A stretch of 64,000 bases of DNA from Candidatus Megaera polyxenophila (GTDB lineage Bacteria; Pseudomonadota; Alphaproteobacteria; Rickettsiales; Rickettsiaceae): assembly GCA_037101405.1 (NCBI GenBank), contig AP017965.1, forward strand, positions 1 through 64,000, written 5' to 3'. The notes under the pieces were generated by a model, which saw only the letters and a program-made list of their open reading frames with translations, did no database searches and was not told where the DNA came from. Below are positions 45,315-54,307 of the stretch, piece by piece; position 1 is the first letter of the stretch; the number at the start of each line of letters is the position of its first letter. A program made the position numbers and the translations under genes.

Positions 45315-45590
45315 TTATTCTTTTGAGCTATACTTTTCAATTAATAACTCAATTGCTTCTTCCATTAGCTCTGGAGCTTTTTTTCCTTTTGTTATTTTCT
45401 GTTCAAATACTAGTTTGTCAAAAGCCAAGCCGTGCGATTCTTGAATATAGATACTTCTAATACGACGAATTGGAGTCGGTTGTTTTGTATTTTTTATTAA
45501 TAGCGGGGCTCTACTGTTTGTAGTATTACCTGTCTTTACTAATTCGGTTGCTCTTGCGTTCTCTTCATCTATCCAGTTATTAGTTATCAT
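45315..45590 (-). CDS. Small partition-type DNA-binding protein (putative)
   Basis: 91 residues from the ATG at 45590, which has GAGGA 8-9 bases upstream; the open frame reaches 45611. Basic N-terminal tail, then [22 protein letters not shown] and [14 protein letters not shown], which looks like a strand-helix-helix. Overlaps the parA end, so co-translated. Its position right behind parA is where small RHH ParB-type proteins occur. Confidence 0.6.
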   Translation of the reverse strand: MITNNWIDEENARATELVKTGNTTNSRAPLLIKNTKQPTPIRRIRSIYIQESHGLAFDKLVFEQKITKGKKAPELMEEAIELLIEKYSSKE

Positions 45591-46182
45591 TTTTTGTTTC
45601 CTCATTTTCAATTAATATTGCGGCTAGAATTTTATTAATTTCCATTCTACGTTCCCTTATTTTGTAAGCTTTATTCATCTTTTGATCAAAGATTGTTATA
45701 TATTCACTAGCGGCACGGCTAAATACCCCACTAGATGGAATAACACAAGCCCCTTTGCTTTTTAAATAATCAATAGTATCTTTTTCGTTAGCTCGATGTT
45801 CCTGTCCATCAGTTACTACAGTAATGATTTTTTTGCCTAACAGCTCAGCTCTTCTATAAGCATCAATGTAAGTAGCATACTGATCTCTTGCAGGTTTCAA
45901 TGGCATTACGATTAAATGGTTTTTAGGTACTTCCCAATCGCTAGCCTGATGATCGAATATGACTATATCTGCGTCAGGGCGATCAGTGGGTACGCTATCA
46001 ACAACCTCAAAAGGTAAGTTGCCTGATTTATAATATAACAGGGAAGTTCCTTGGGGGTCTTGACAAATAATGAGAGGTTTTAATCCTAACTCTACCGAAG
46101 CAGCTGCAAGGTTAATTGCAAGTGTACTTTTACCTTGTCCCCCTTTGGGATTCCATATACTAACTAATTTAATTATTTTCAT
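45580..46182 (-). CDS. parA: ParA-family ATPase
   Basis: 200 residues, the short plasmid ParA type without an N-terminal HTH. Deviant Walker [15 protein letters not shown] (12-25) with the signature Lys, [10 protein letters not shown] as the switch II/Walker B region, and [12 protein letters not shown]. It would drive plasmid segregation with the small genes behind it. The region upstream is extremely AT-rich and may hold the centromere. Confidence 0.88.
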   Translation of the reverse strand: MKIIKLVSIWNPKGGQGKSTLAINLAAASVELGLKPLIICQDPQGTSLLYYKSGNLPFEVVDSVPTDRPDADIVIFDHQASDWEVPKNHLIVMPLKPARDQYATYIDAYRRAELLGKKIITVVTDGQEHRANEKDTIDYLKSKGACVIPSSGVFSRAASEYITIFDQKMNKAYKIRERRMEINKILAAILIENEETKNDN

Positions 46183-46501
46183 AATTATTGTTTTATTGCA
46201 TTTAATAATGTATATATTTAATAATACATAAAGTCAATAGTAATTAAAATAAACTACTTAATAATTAAATAATAAACAAATACATTATTAATTAAATTAT
46301 TAAAATAAATAATACAACAATAGTGTAACTAATTAGTTATTAAACTTAATAATTATTAATATATAAAAATATGTACATTATATAGTACAACAGTTTGAGT
46401 ATTCTTTTTCCTGCAGTCTACAAATTTATAATATTGTAGATATCCAAAAATTACCTAAAAACATTGTATACTAAATCGTAAATGGATATATAATAGACAG
46501 T
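46183..46501. other. Extremely AT-rich region, candidate parA promoter and centromere
   Basis: About 320 bases composed almost only of A and T, with many TTAATAAT/ATTATTAA words and little else. No gene. Small ParA systems often have their centromere and operator directly upstream of parA, which makes this the best candidate. Confidence 0.4.
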
Positions 46502-47674
46502 TTAATTACATCGTTGCATGTAACGCGATTTTATATTTCTTTCTACTCTAATATATCGTTCAGCTAGAGCCTCCATAATTGGTAGGTCTAATACCAATTT
46601 CTCTCTATCTGACGGAATATCTGGATTAATAATTTTTTTATTCTCTGCAGAGGCATGCACTACAGCGCATCTTACACTTTTAAAAAGATATTCTTTAACA
46701 TCTTTAAAAGATCCTCCCTGACTTAAAAGATCCTTAATACGCCCTCCAGCCCTCGTGTTATCAGGAAGTAATCCTAAATTATCAGTAATCCATTTTTTGC
46801 AGCCTTTATTTGTCTCTTTATTGTCTTTTTCGGTAAATTGAGATTCTATTGCTTTATAAAAACTTAAGAAAGCAAATCCTGCATGAATATCTTTCAATTT
46901 TAATCCCTCTCTCCAAAAAGCTAAAGCTATATTATCCTTTTCATCATTTATAATTGGAAGAGAGGTACAATCAACATCATCTGAATTAGAGGGATTATAA
47001 TAAGTCATAGAGTATTTAACAACCTTAGCATTTCGAATAAAAGAAACTGGTGATTTTTGACTAAACTCTTGTGATTGGTCTACATCTACATATCCACCAA
47101 AATACCAGCCCAGTATGGATATAAATCTGTATACGCCTTTCTTAACCTCTTCTTTGATAACATTGTTATCAATATCCTCGCTAAACAGTGGAACTGCAAT
47201 TGATGCCTGATATTGATTTTTTTCAAGTAAAAGACCTGATCGTCGTGCTAGGTCTATAATCTTACTTTGATCTTCTGTTGTAAGATCTTGATGTGGGTTT
47301 TCCTTTAAAAGGCATTTGACCTTTTTATATAGAGTGTAATCTTCGGCACGTTGGCGAATTAGTGGCATACATACTATATTAGGATCTTTATAATTAATAA
47401 AACAACATATATTATGACCTTCTTTATCTAAATACAAGACTAAGGAGTCTAGAGGGATTACCCCGCGATTGGGTGCTTTACTTGCTAGTATGCATTTTTT
47501 TATCGATGTAATAGGTTGAGCTAATCCAGTTAATATATATTCTCTACCATTATACGTTATTAAGGTATCTGTATTTACCCAAGCAATAGAATGATAAAGC
47601 GGGTATATTAACCAATTCTTATGATTCGCGATTTTGCTTTGAGTATCTTCACCATGTAAATATTTAGTATCCAT
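46502..47674 (-). CDS. HEPN-like protein (MauJ/ApeA-type), candidate RNase
   Basis: 390 residues. The C-terminal third has FLSFYKAIESQF, KKWITDNLGLLP and then SVRCAVVHASAENK. In the last, Arg-x4-His fits the Rx4-6H catalytic motif of HEPN ribonucleases, and the layout resembles the ApeA/MauJ-type HEPN proteins. The N-terminal two-thirds is strand-rich and unassigned; it could sense a trigger. HEPN RNases act in abortive infection and toxin systems. No obvious antitoxin lies next to it; a recombinase gene is upstream. Confidence 0.6.
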   Translation of the reverse strand: MDTKYLHGEDTQSKIANHKNWLIYPLYHSIAWVNTDTLITYNGREYILTGLAQPITSIKKCILASKAPNRGVIPLDSLVLYLDKEGHNICCFINYKDPNIVCMPLIRQRAEDYTLYKKVKCLLKENPHQDLTTEDQSKIIDLARRSGLLLEKNQYQASIAVPLFSEDIDNNVIKEEVKKGVYRFISILGWYFGGYVDVDQSQEFSQKSPVSFIRNAKVVKYSMTYYNPSNSDDVDCTSLPIINDEKDNIALAFWREGLKLKDIHAGFAFLSFYKAIESQFTEKDNKETNKGCKKWITDNLGLLPDNTRAGGRIKDLLSQGGSFKDVKEYLFKSVRCAVVHASAENKKIINPDIPSDREKLVLDLPIMEALAERYIRVERNIKSRYMQRCN

Positions 47675-47843
47675 TTTAGTACTAATTTGTTACCACTATA
47701 TAATAAACAATCTTTGCCTTTTGTCTCAAAAGGATATGCTTCTGGTATCCTCAAAAAAGCTATATGAATCCAGAATAATTTTATCTTATTTTCACTGAAG
47801 ATTTTCTAAAAAGCTACATCATTTTGAGGATTCGCAATTTTAG

Positions 47844-48434
47844 TCATTTTGAATAATCTAAACTAGCGGGAGTTATAGGAGGTTCTAAAGCTATTAACTG
47901 TTTTACCTTATAAATCGTCCCTCTAGATATTTCCAGCTCTTTTGCAATTTGGGTAGGGCGCTTACCTTCTAGTAAATGTTGCTTAATCTTATCTTGGTTA
48001 ATAGAAGGAGGCCTACCTTTGTAAATACCCTTGTTCTTAGCGGCGGCAATGCCGTCAGCCTGACGTTCGCGGCGCAAGTTAGTTTCAAACTCAGCAAAGA
48101 CACCGAGCATATCAAAGAATGCTTTACCTGTTGCAGTTGAGGTATCAACCGGCTGTTCTATGGCATAGAGATGAGCACCTTTTGCTTTGAGTCGATCTAC
48201 TATAATTTGCAAATCTTTTAACGAGCGTGCAAGACGATCTATACGTGTTACTACTAAATACTCATTCTTGTGAATAAAGTCTAAAATATTATTTAGTTCT
48301 TTCCGGTCTGCTAGATTATTTCCGCTTTTTTGTTCTGTCCTAATAATTTCACAATTTGCTGCTTTAAGTGCGATAATTTGTGAGTCTAGATTTTGTTCTA
48401 CTGTTGATGTGCGAGCGTAACCGATTTTAGTCAT
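47844..48434 (-). CDS. Serine recombinase (resolvase/invertase)
   Basis: 196 residues. Catalytic Ser in GYARTSTVEQ, ITRIDRLARS helix, FFDMLGVFAEFETNLRRERQ, then GRPPS and a C-terminal HTH (PTQIAKELEISRGTIYKV). Length and layout are those of small resolvases such as Tn3 TnpR or Hin. A res-like set of repeats lies immediately upstream. It could resolve multimers of the element or invert a segment. Confidence 0.93.
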   Translation of the reverse strand: MTKIGYARTSTVEQNLDSQIIALKAANCEIIRTEQKSGNNLADRKELNNILDFIHKNEYLVVTRIDRLARSLKDLQIIVDRLKAKGAHLYAIEQPVDTSTATGKAFFDMLGVFAEFETNLRRERQADGIAAAKNKGIYKGRPPSINQDKIKQHLLEGKRPTQIAKELEISRGTIYKVKQLIALEPPITPASLDYSK

Positions 48435-48569
48435 AAAATGTTTATTTTGGGTATGCTATTAATGATTTTTGTATATTAACTAAAATCAGACCTAAAATAA
48501 ACAATTATTTTGCATGATTTTGTTTATTAAGTAATGTATTTTTTGGGTGTACCTAAAATAAACATTTTA
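48435..48569. repeat. res-like recombination site
   Basis: Three related sites: AAAATGTTTATTTTGGGTA (48435-48453), GACCTAAAATAAACA (48489-48503, inverted) and TACCTAAAATAAACATTTTA (48550-48569, inverted). The first and third form a near-perfect long inverted repeat. All lie directly ahead of the serine recombinase gene, where res sites are expected. Confidence 0.7.
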
Positions 48570-48593
48570 TATAAAAGTTTGTAATATAATAGT

Positions 48594-49004
48594 TTATCTA
48601 ATCAACCTAATATTGGTATTTTCCAGTTTAAGCTCAGCCCAAACTTTATCAGCCGTATAGATAGGAAGCCCTAGAGTGATACCAAGGGCTATGCACGCTC
48701 TATCTCCTAGAGATAAGCCGTAGTTTTGAGTCAGTTTAGCTAGCTTGCCAGTTCTAATACTTATAGCTTCGCAGAATGGTACAATTTCTGGTACTAAGTC
48801 TGAAATGATTTCGTCAATATCTTGTTCTGACACACCACTTCTAGTAAGAACTGCAACCAATTCACTTAAATTAACCGACGAGATAGCACTACTAGCTATT
48901 ACATTTTCTATTACTTCGTAACCAGATTCTTTTTTTAACAAAGCTATAAGGGCTGATGTGTCTAGCAAACATTTTTTGCCTTTTAGTTTAGAATTTATCT
49001 GCAT
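48594..49004 (-). CDS. vapC: VapC-type PIN-domain toxin
   Basis: 136 residues. PIN acidic residues appear in LLDTSALIALL, SSVNLSELVAVL, SLGDRACIALG and IYTADKVW. VapC proteins are RNases. The gene overlaps its antitoxin gene by 17 bases. The start used is the ATG in the overlap. Confidence 0.9.
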   Translation of the reverse strand: MQINSKLKGKKCLLDTSALIALLKKESGYEVIENVIASSAISSVNLSELVAVLTRSGVSEQDIDEIISDLVPEIVPFCEAISIRTGKLAKLTQNYGLSLGDRACIALGITLGLPIYTADKVWAELKLENTNIRLIR

Positions 49005-49230
49005 TTTCTTTTCTCATCAATTTTAATTGTTTTTGTAGGTCTAAGTTTCCATATTTTTCTAAAATATTCCGTGCTTTTTCTATGTTAGAATGAAAGGTAG
49101 AAACAATTAATTCTGATTCTGAGTATTTAATTGTAACTTCATCACCAACCTTAAGATGCAAGTATTTTCTAATTTTGCTAGGAATTGCCAATTTTCCATT
49201 ATTATCAATATAGCTTTTATAAGCTTTCAT
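48988..49230 (-). CDS. vapB: AbrB/MazE-type antitoxin
   Basis: 80 residues. NNGKLAIPSKIRKYLHLKVG is a SpoVT-AbrB swapped-hairpin DNA-binding domain; the C-terminal helix would bind the toxin. First gene of the pair. Confidence 0.88.
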   Translation of the reverse strand: MKAYKSYIDNNGKLAIPSKIRKYLHLKVGDEVTIKYSESELIVSTFHSNIEKARNILEKYGNLDLQKQLKLMRKENADKF

Positions 49231-49545
49231 ATGGTTTTACCTTTTTTGTGTCACTATATAATTTATACAATATAAATTATTTCTTATAAAGAAGAAAATA
49301 TTTAATAAGCTAATTCTCACATAATTTAATAATAAAATTAAATCTAAAATAAGCATAAAAAGTACTTTTAATAATATTAGTAAGAAAAGATAAAGTAGGG
49401 GTATAAAACTAGTATAGATAATTAGAATGAGTTATTGGATATTTAAGGTTTTAAAAATTAGCAATTTTTAAAGTGTATGAAAAACGGTCGTTTTCTGGAA
49501 TTTTATGGATAAATGGTAGTAGCGATTATAGTAGTTTCAGGTTTA
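49231..49545. other. AT-rich intergenic, nothing recognised
   Basis: About 315 bases. It must hold the vapBC promoter on the minus strand. No gene, repeat or hairpin stands out. Confidence 0.4.
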
Positions 49546-50115
49546 TTAGATTTTGTAGAAAAATATAATTATAACAGTCAAAAAATAAATAGAATATATA
49601 GACAAAAATACCTGAGGTAATAGTTTCTCATTCATTAAGATACTACTACCTCTGTTTTTTATTTTTTGATCAGGTTGCTCTGTTTCCAATTTTGCCCTCA
49701 ATGAAAAAACATAAGTAGGAAGAAATTTTTCAAGCGACTGAATCAAAGCATAATTTAAAAAATTAAGTTTTTTGTAGGAATTTATAACTTTTAACCAATC
49801 ATACGAAATTAATATCCCAATAAAACCAAGTGAAGCTATAAATGGTAAGTAATATACTTCTATTTTTATTAATTGAGGTGAATTAGCTAGAACTGAAACG
49901 AGTATAGTATTAATTCCTATGAAAACGTTGTTAGATGAACTCCGTCTTTCTTCAATTTTGTGGGAAGAGTCAACCAAAAGCTTATATTGTTCAACTATGT
50001 TATTTTTGCTGTTAGAATCTACTTCGTTCTCACCTTGGTATATTATATTAACAGAGCTATTCATTAAATCTTTGGATATTTTATCGAATATTAATTTGCT
50101 ATTTATTTCTTCCAC
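49546..50115 (-). CDS. RipA-like small integral membrane protein
   Basis: 189 residues. YKLLVDSSHKIEERRSSSN, then two membrane helices (about 65-82 and 89-107), ISYDWLKVINSYKKLNFLNY, a soluble stretch and a last helix (about 167-187). This matches the pattern of the 'RipA family octameric membrane protein' / SLATT-like group. Such proteins are often carried on mobile elements and sometimes beside defence genes. Function here unknown. Confidence 0.6.
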   Translation of the reverse strand: MEEINSKLIFDKISKDLMNSSVNIIYQGENEVDSNSKNNIVEQYKLLVDSSHKIEERRSSSNNVFIGINTILVSVLANSPQLIKIEVYYLPFIASLGFIGILISYDWLKVINSYKKLNFLNYALIQSLEKFLPTYVFSLRAKLETEQPDQKIKNRGSSILMNEKLLPQVFLSIYSIYFLTVIIIFFYKI

Positions 50116-50280
50116 AGTTGCCTCTCATTTTAGTTAGTTATATTCAAGCTGAAATAAAATTCGAAAATTTAGCCTTAATGATATAAAATTTTTTAACTAT
50201 CAAGCTCCAGCTCATTCAGCAACAGATTTTCTTTAATTTAAAAGCAAAGCCATAATAAAGCAGTTTTCATATTGATTTTA

Positions 50281-50509
50281 TTGCTTTTTATGTATTCCTT
50301 CAATCTTAACTCCTATAAGAGCTGTTTGTAATAATGCTTTGACTTCGGTAAGATTTCAATACGCTAATTCCTAATGTACCAGTATGAGGATACGTTTGTT
50401 TATTTGAGAAACTAATATCACACCAGCCTACAATTTTATTACCTACTATAGCTATGTAATAGGGTATACTTAAAAGAACGATATTTAGTGAAAAGTAAGG
50501 CCTATGCAA
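50281..50509 (-). pseudogene. GNAT acetyltransferase fragment
   Basis: IAIVGNKIVGWCDISF and HTGTLGISVLKSYRSQ match the acetyl-CoA binding core of GNAT enzymes. The frame then fails, and a downstream piece in another frame (LLQTALIGVKIEGI) continues the fold. A frameshift and loss of both ends make this a remnant. Confidence 0.65.
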
Positions 50510-50543
50510 CAGAGTACTCCTTAATAGGAGTTATTGAATCCCA

Positions 50544-50906
50544 TTATGGGTATTGTGCTTTACCGCGTTCTAGCCTTAAAGAATTTAATAAGGGCTTAAG
50601 AGGTGTATGTGGGTTTATTGATTCAATTTCTTTTAGAATAGCGGTAAGCTCTTCCTCCCTTCCTAAATTAAACAAAGCATCTACTTTAACTAAATAGGCC
50701 TCTTCCTTTTTAGGATAAATGGTCACTGCTAAATCTGCGCTTTTAAGCGCCTCTTCATAACGATGTAATTTATTTAACGCTTTTGCTTTCTTGACGTACA
50801 TTAGATATCTATTAACAGAGGAAGTATCACTTTGTATTCCCTGATCGCATATTTCTATAACGTGTTCATATTTTTCATTGTGTAAAGCTATATGGGCTTG
50901 ATGATG
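50544..50906 (-). pseudogene. TPR protein, 5' end lost at IS
   Basis: The frame runs from the IS edge: HIALHNEKYEHVIEICDQGI, then KAKALNKLHRYEEALKSADL and IYPKKEEAYLVKVDALFNLG. These are three TPR units. The N-terminus is cut at 50907. A partial continuation (ATG-QEEFVNVILEIL) is possible on the far side of the IS pair near 53385-53420. Confidence 0.7.
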
Positions 50907-51956
50907 GAGTTATGATGGAAAGTTGTGTATGGAGGTGAGATAGAAGATTAGGTGGCGTATTCGCAAATTAATATTATTATTGTAATTTGCAAATCCTATT
51001 AACAATAAAATAAGGAATACACCATGAGAAAGAGTAATATAATTGATTATAAAAATCCAACACAAAATTTAGTAACAGATGTATTAAGTGAGTTTTTAAG
51101 GGAGTCAGCTCAAAAAATGTTGCAACTAGCTATAGAGGAAGAGGTACAAAATTTTATATCATCCTACCAAGATAAGTTACTTACTAATGGGAGTAAACAA
51201 GTCGTCCGCAATGGCTACTTACCTGAGCGCAACATACAAACCGGTATAGGAGAGGTAGCAGTAAAAGTACCACGGGTAAGAGATAGAGGTAAAGAGGATA
51301 TAAAATTCTCTTCTAATCTGATTCCGCAATACATGAGGCGTACGGTTACTATAGATGTTCTATTACCGCTACTTTATTTAAAGGGAATATCTACTACAGA
51401 TTTTGCTGATAGCTTTGAACCTATATTGGGTAGCAAGCCAAAGAACTTATCACCTAATGTAATATCCAGGCTAAAATCTGAGTGGTATGATCAATATTTG
51501 TTATGGCAAAGACGAGATTTAACAAAGAAGAAATATGTCTACTTCTGGGTTGATGGTATTTATTTACAGGCAAGAATGGAATCGGAGAAGAACTGTATTT
51601 TGGTAATAATTGGTGTTGATGAATACGGAAAAAAGGAATTGGTCGCTATAGATGATGGTTTTAGAGAAAGCAAGGAAAGCTGGCAAGGATTATTACTCGA
51701 CATAAAAAGCAGAGGTCTGATACACTCTCCTGCCTTAGCTGTTGGAGATGGAGCACTTGGTTTTTGGGGAGCTCTGACAGAAGAATATCCTACTACGGTA
51801 CATCAGCGCTGTTGGGTACATAAGACTTCTAATATTTTGAATAAGTTACCAAAATCTCAGCAAGCTAAAGCCAAGCAAATGATACATAATATTTATATGG
51901 CTAGTTCTAGAGAAGAAGCTGAATCCAGTTGGAAAAAATTTATCTTGGCTTATTCT
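50907..51956 (+). mobile_element. IS256-family element, 3' truncated copy
   Basis: Starts with the terminal repeat GAGTTATGATGGAAAG and carries the first 310 codons of the transposase (from 51024). It is interrupted by the second copy at 51957, and the rest is missing. Confidence 0.85.
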
Positions 51957-51992
51957 GAGTTATTGTCAAATGTTGTGTATGAAAAAAATTAG
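51024..51992 (+). pseudogene. IS256-family transposase, truncated
   Basis: Identical to the complete transposase on the other strand as far as FILAYS, then it reads into the end of the second element (ELLSNVVYEKN) and stops. It lacks the C-terminal 115 residues, which include the Glu of the DDE core. First Asp motif YFWVDGIYLQ and second VGDGALGFWG are present. Confidence 0.88.
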
Positions 51993-53383
51993 GCAACATA
52001 TTTTTTCTCATTTAAGTTATCGTTACTAATTTCACTTACATGAATTCCATCTATAAATTTTTCCATATTAATAACTTGGGCAATGCGGTTTTTACCTCGT
52101 AAAGGTTTCCACCTTTTTTCTGCTTCAAGGAATAATTTATAGGTAGCAGCAATAATAGTATTTCTCGAAAAACAATTCCTAGATTTTCTAGTTCTATGCT
52201 TAACCGTAGCAAAGGTAGATTCAATAGGATTAGTTGTCCGCAAATGTATCCAGTGCTCCCCTGGAAAATCGTAAAAAGCTAATAACTCTTTTTCATTTTT
52301 CAATAAGCATTCTGTAGCCTTAGGATATTTAGCAGAATAAGCCAAGATAAATTTTTTCCAACTGGATTCAGCTTCTTCTCTAGAACTAGCCATATAAATA
52401 TTATGTATCATTTGCTTGGCTTTAGCTTGCTGAGATTTTGGTAACTTATTCAAAATATTAGAAGTCTTATGTACCCAACAGCGCTGATGTACCGTAGTAG
52501 GATATTCTTCTGTCAGAGCTCCCCAAAAACCAAGTGCTCCATCTCCAACAGCTAAGGCAGGAGAGTGTATCAGACCTCTGCTTTTTATGTCGAGTAATAA
52601 TCCTTGCCAGCTTTCCTTGCTTTCTCTAAAACCATCATCTATAGCGACCAATTCCTTTTTTCCGTATTCATCAACACCAATTATTACCAAAATACAGTTC
52701 TTCTCCGATTCCATTCTTGCCTGTAAATAAATACCATCAACCCAGAAGTAGACATATTTCTTCTTTGTTAAATCTCGTCTTTGCCATAACAAATATTGAT
52801 CATACCACTCAGATTTTAGCCTGGATATTACATTAGGTGATAAGTTCTTTGGCTTGCTACCCAATATAGGTTCAAAGCTATCAGCAAAATCTGTAGTAGA
52901 TATTCCCTTTAAATAAAGTAGCGGTAATAGAACATCTATAGTAACCGTACGCCTCATGTATTGCGGAATCAGATTAGAAGAGAATTTTATATCCTCTTTA
53001 CCTCTATCTCTTACCCGTGGTACTTTTACTGCTACCTCTCCTATACCGGTTTGTATGTTGCGCTCAGGTAAGTAGCCATTGCGGACGACTTGTTTACTCC
53101 CATTAGTAAGTAACTTATCTTGGTAGGATGATATAAAATTTTGTACCTCTTCCTCTATAGCTAGTTGCAACATTTTTTGAGCTGACTCCCTTAAAAACTC
53201 ACTTAATACATCTGTTACTAAATTTTGTGTTGGATTTTTATAATCAATTATATTACTCTTTCTCATGGTGTATTCCTTATTTTATTGTTAATAGGATTTG
53301 CAAATTACAATAATAATATTAATTTGCGAATACGCCACCTAATCTTCTATCTCACCTCCATACACAACTTTCCATCATAACTC
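51957..53383 (-). mobile_element. Complete IS256-family element (1427 bp)
   Basis: Inverted ends GAGTTATTGTCAAATGTTGTGTATG (left, imperfect) and its partner ending CATAACTC at 53383. It is inserted into the plus-strand copy in opposite orientation. Flanks do not show an 8-9 base duplication, so a deletion followed insertion. Confidence 0.85.
51989..53266 (-). CDS. IS256-family (Mutator-type) transposase
   Basis: 425 residues, full length. Asp in YFWVDGIYLQA, Asp in AVGDGALGFWGAL with the following HQRCWVHK, and Glu in TTNPIESTFATVKHRT form the DDE set. Appears intact. Confidence 0.93.
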   Translation of the reverse strand: MRKSNIIDYKNPTQNLVTDVLSEFLRESAQKMLQLAIEEEVQNFISSYQDKLLTNGSKQVVRNGYLPERNIQTGIGEVAVKVPRVRDRGKEDIKFSSNLIPQYMRRTVTIDVLLPLLYLKGISTTDFADSFEPILGSKPKNLSPNVISRLKSEWYDQYLLWQRRDLTKKKYVYFWVDGIYLQARMESEKNCILVIIGVDEYGKKELVAIDDGFRESKESWQGLLLDIKSRGLIHSPALAVGDGALGFWGALTEEYPTTVHQRCWVHKTSNILNKLPKSQQAKAKQMIHNIYMASSREEAESSWKKFILAYSAKYPKATECLLKNEKELLAFYDFPGEHWIHLRTTNPIESTFATVKHRTRKSRNCFSRNTIIAATYKLFLEAEKRWKPLRGKNRIAQVINMEKFIDGIHVSEISNDNLNEKKYVA

Positions 53384-54307
53384 TAATATCTCAAGTATTA
53401 CATTAACAAATTCTTCCTGCATTACAAATTAATTAGTTTATTTTTATTAAGGAGGTTTAAATTTAGTATTTTAAGAAAGAGTTGTAAAGTTAATATTATT
53501 CTTATTTAATTATTAATTTTTTGCATATATATTTTAGCTACTCCTCTAGGTTAAATCACTTAGAGGAGACTAATTGTAAGGAATTTTATCAAAGTAATTT
53601 ATATATACTTGTTTTTGGTAAGGCCACATCAAAAACACAAGTGTATGGATTTATTTTAAACTCTTTTTGATTATATTCTCAACTGCTTATGACATAAAAT
53701 GGAAGAATGATCAAATATATACACAAAAGCCACAATGTTACTGTTTTACTATATCAGATGGCATTTCCAGCGAAATATCGCTGAGCGGTGTTTGCTGGAT
53801 CGGTCAATCAAGTATTTCAAAAAGTATGTTTAGGGATAGGCAAGAGATATCAGATAAAATTTTTAGAAATAGGGAATGACCAAGTTCCTGTCTATTTTTT
53901 AGTACAATCTATACCAACGCTACAGCGTAACAAAAATAGTAACAATAAATTAAAAGTGTTCCAGTCCGTCAAATATTCAGACTAAGCTCCCAGGTAAAAA
54001 AATTATATATATTTTTAGTTTACCTTTATTTCTTTTGTTGATAGGGTTAATTTCTTAATAAGCATCATATCAACTCCTATATAAGATTAAAAAACCAAAA
54101 GTCTGTTACTAAAGTTCAACTTATACGTTGACAAATGTCAATCTATTCTCAAAGATTATAGGTTAGAGCAAAGGTTTTAATGTATATAAGTTTTGGGGAT
54201 AATTCATTTTCATAAAAAATCCCAGTTAATATTAAAATATAAATTTGTCATTTCTAATTATCTTATTTTAACTAATAATTTAACTAGAACAATGTTGGAG
54301 TTAAATC
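53384..54307. other. Mostly non-coding region with IS200 remnant
   Basis: About 900 bases between the IS256 pair and the symporter-kinase gene. Apart from the transposase remnant at about 53670-53985 I see no gene. The 300 bases before 54308 are AT-rich and should carry the next promoter; GTTGGAG precedes the ATG. Confidence 0.5.
53670..53985 (+). pseudogene. IS200-type transposase remnant
   Basis: In frame from 53788: NQVFQKVCLGIGKRYQIKF, LEIGNDQVPVYFLVQSIP, which matches Y1 TnpA sequence (normally D-HVHFLVQS-P). The HUH histidines are replaced and the upstream part is in another frame, so it is dead. Confidence 0.55.

Noticed and set aside
48435-48569. CRISPR-like repeats
   Set aside because: Only three short sites with unequal spacing and mixed orientation; fits res subsites better. 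No cas genes were seen.
49919-50137. Plus-strand ORF over the RipA-like gene
   Set aside because: Antisense to a coherent membrane protein; no start signal.
53384-53425. N-terminus of the TPR gene continuing across the IS pair
   Set aside because: An ATG frame (QEEFVNVILEIL) fits weakly, but there is no ribosome-binding site or matching target repeat; kept only as a possibility.
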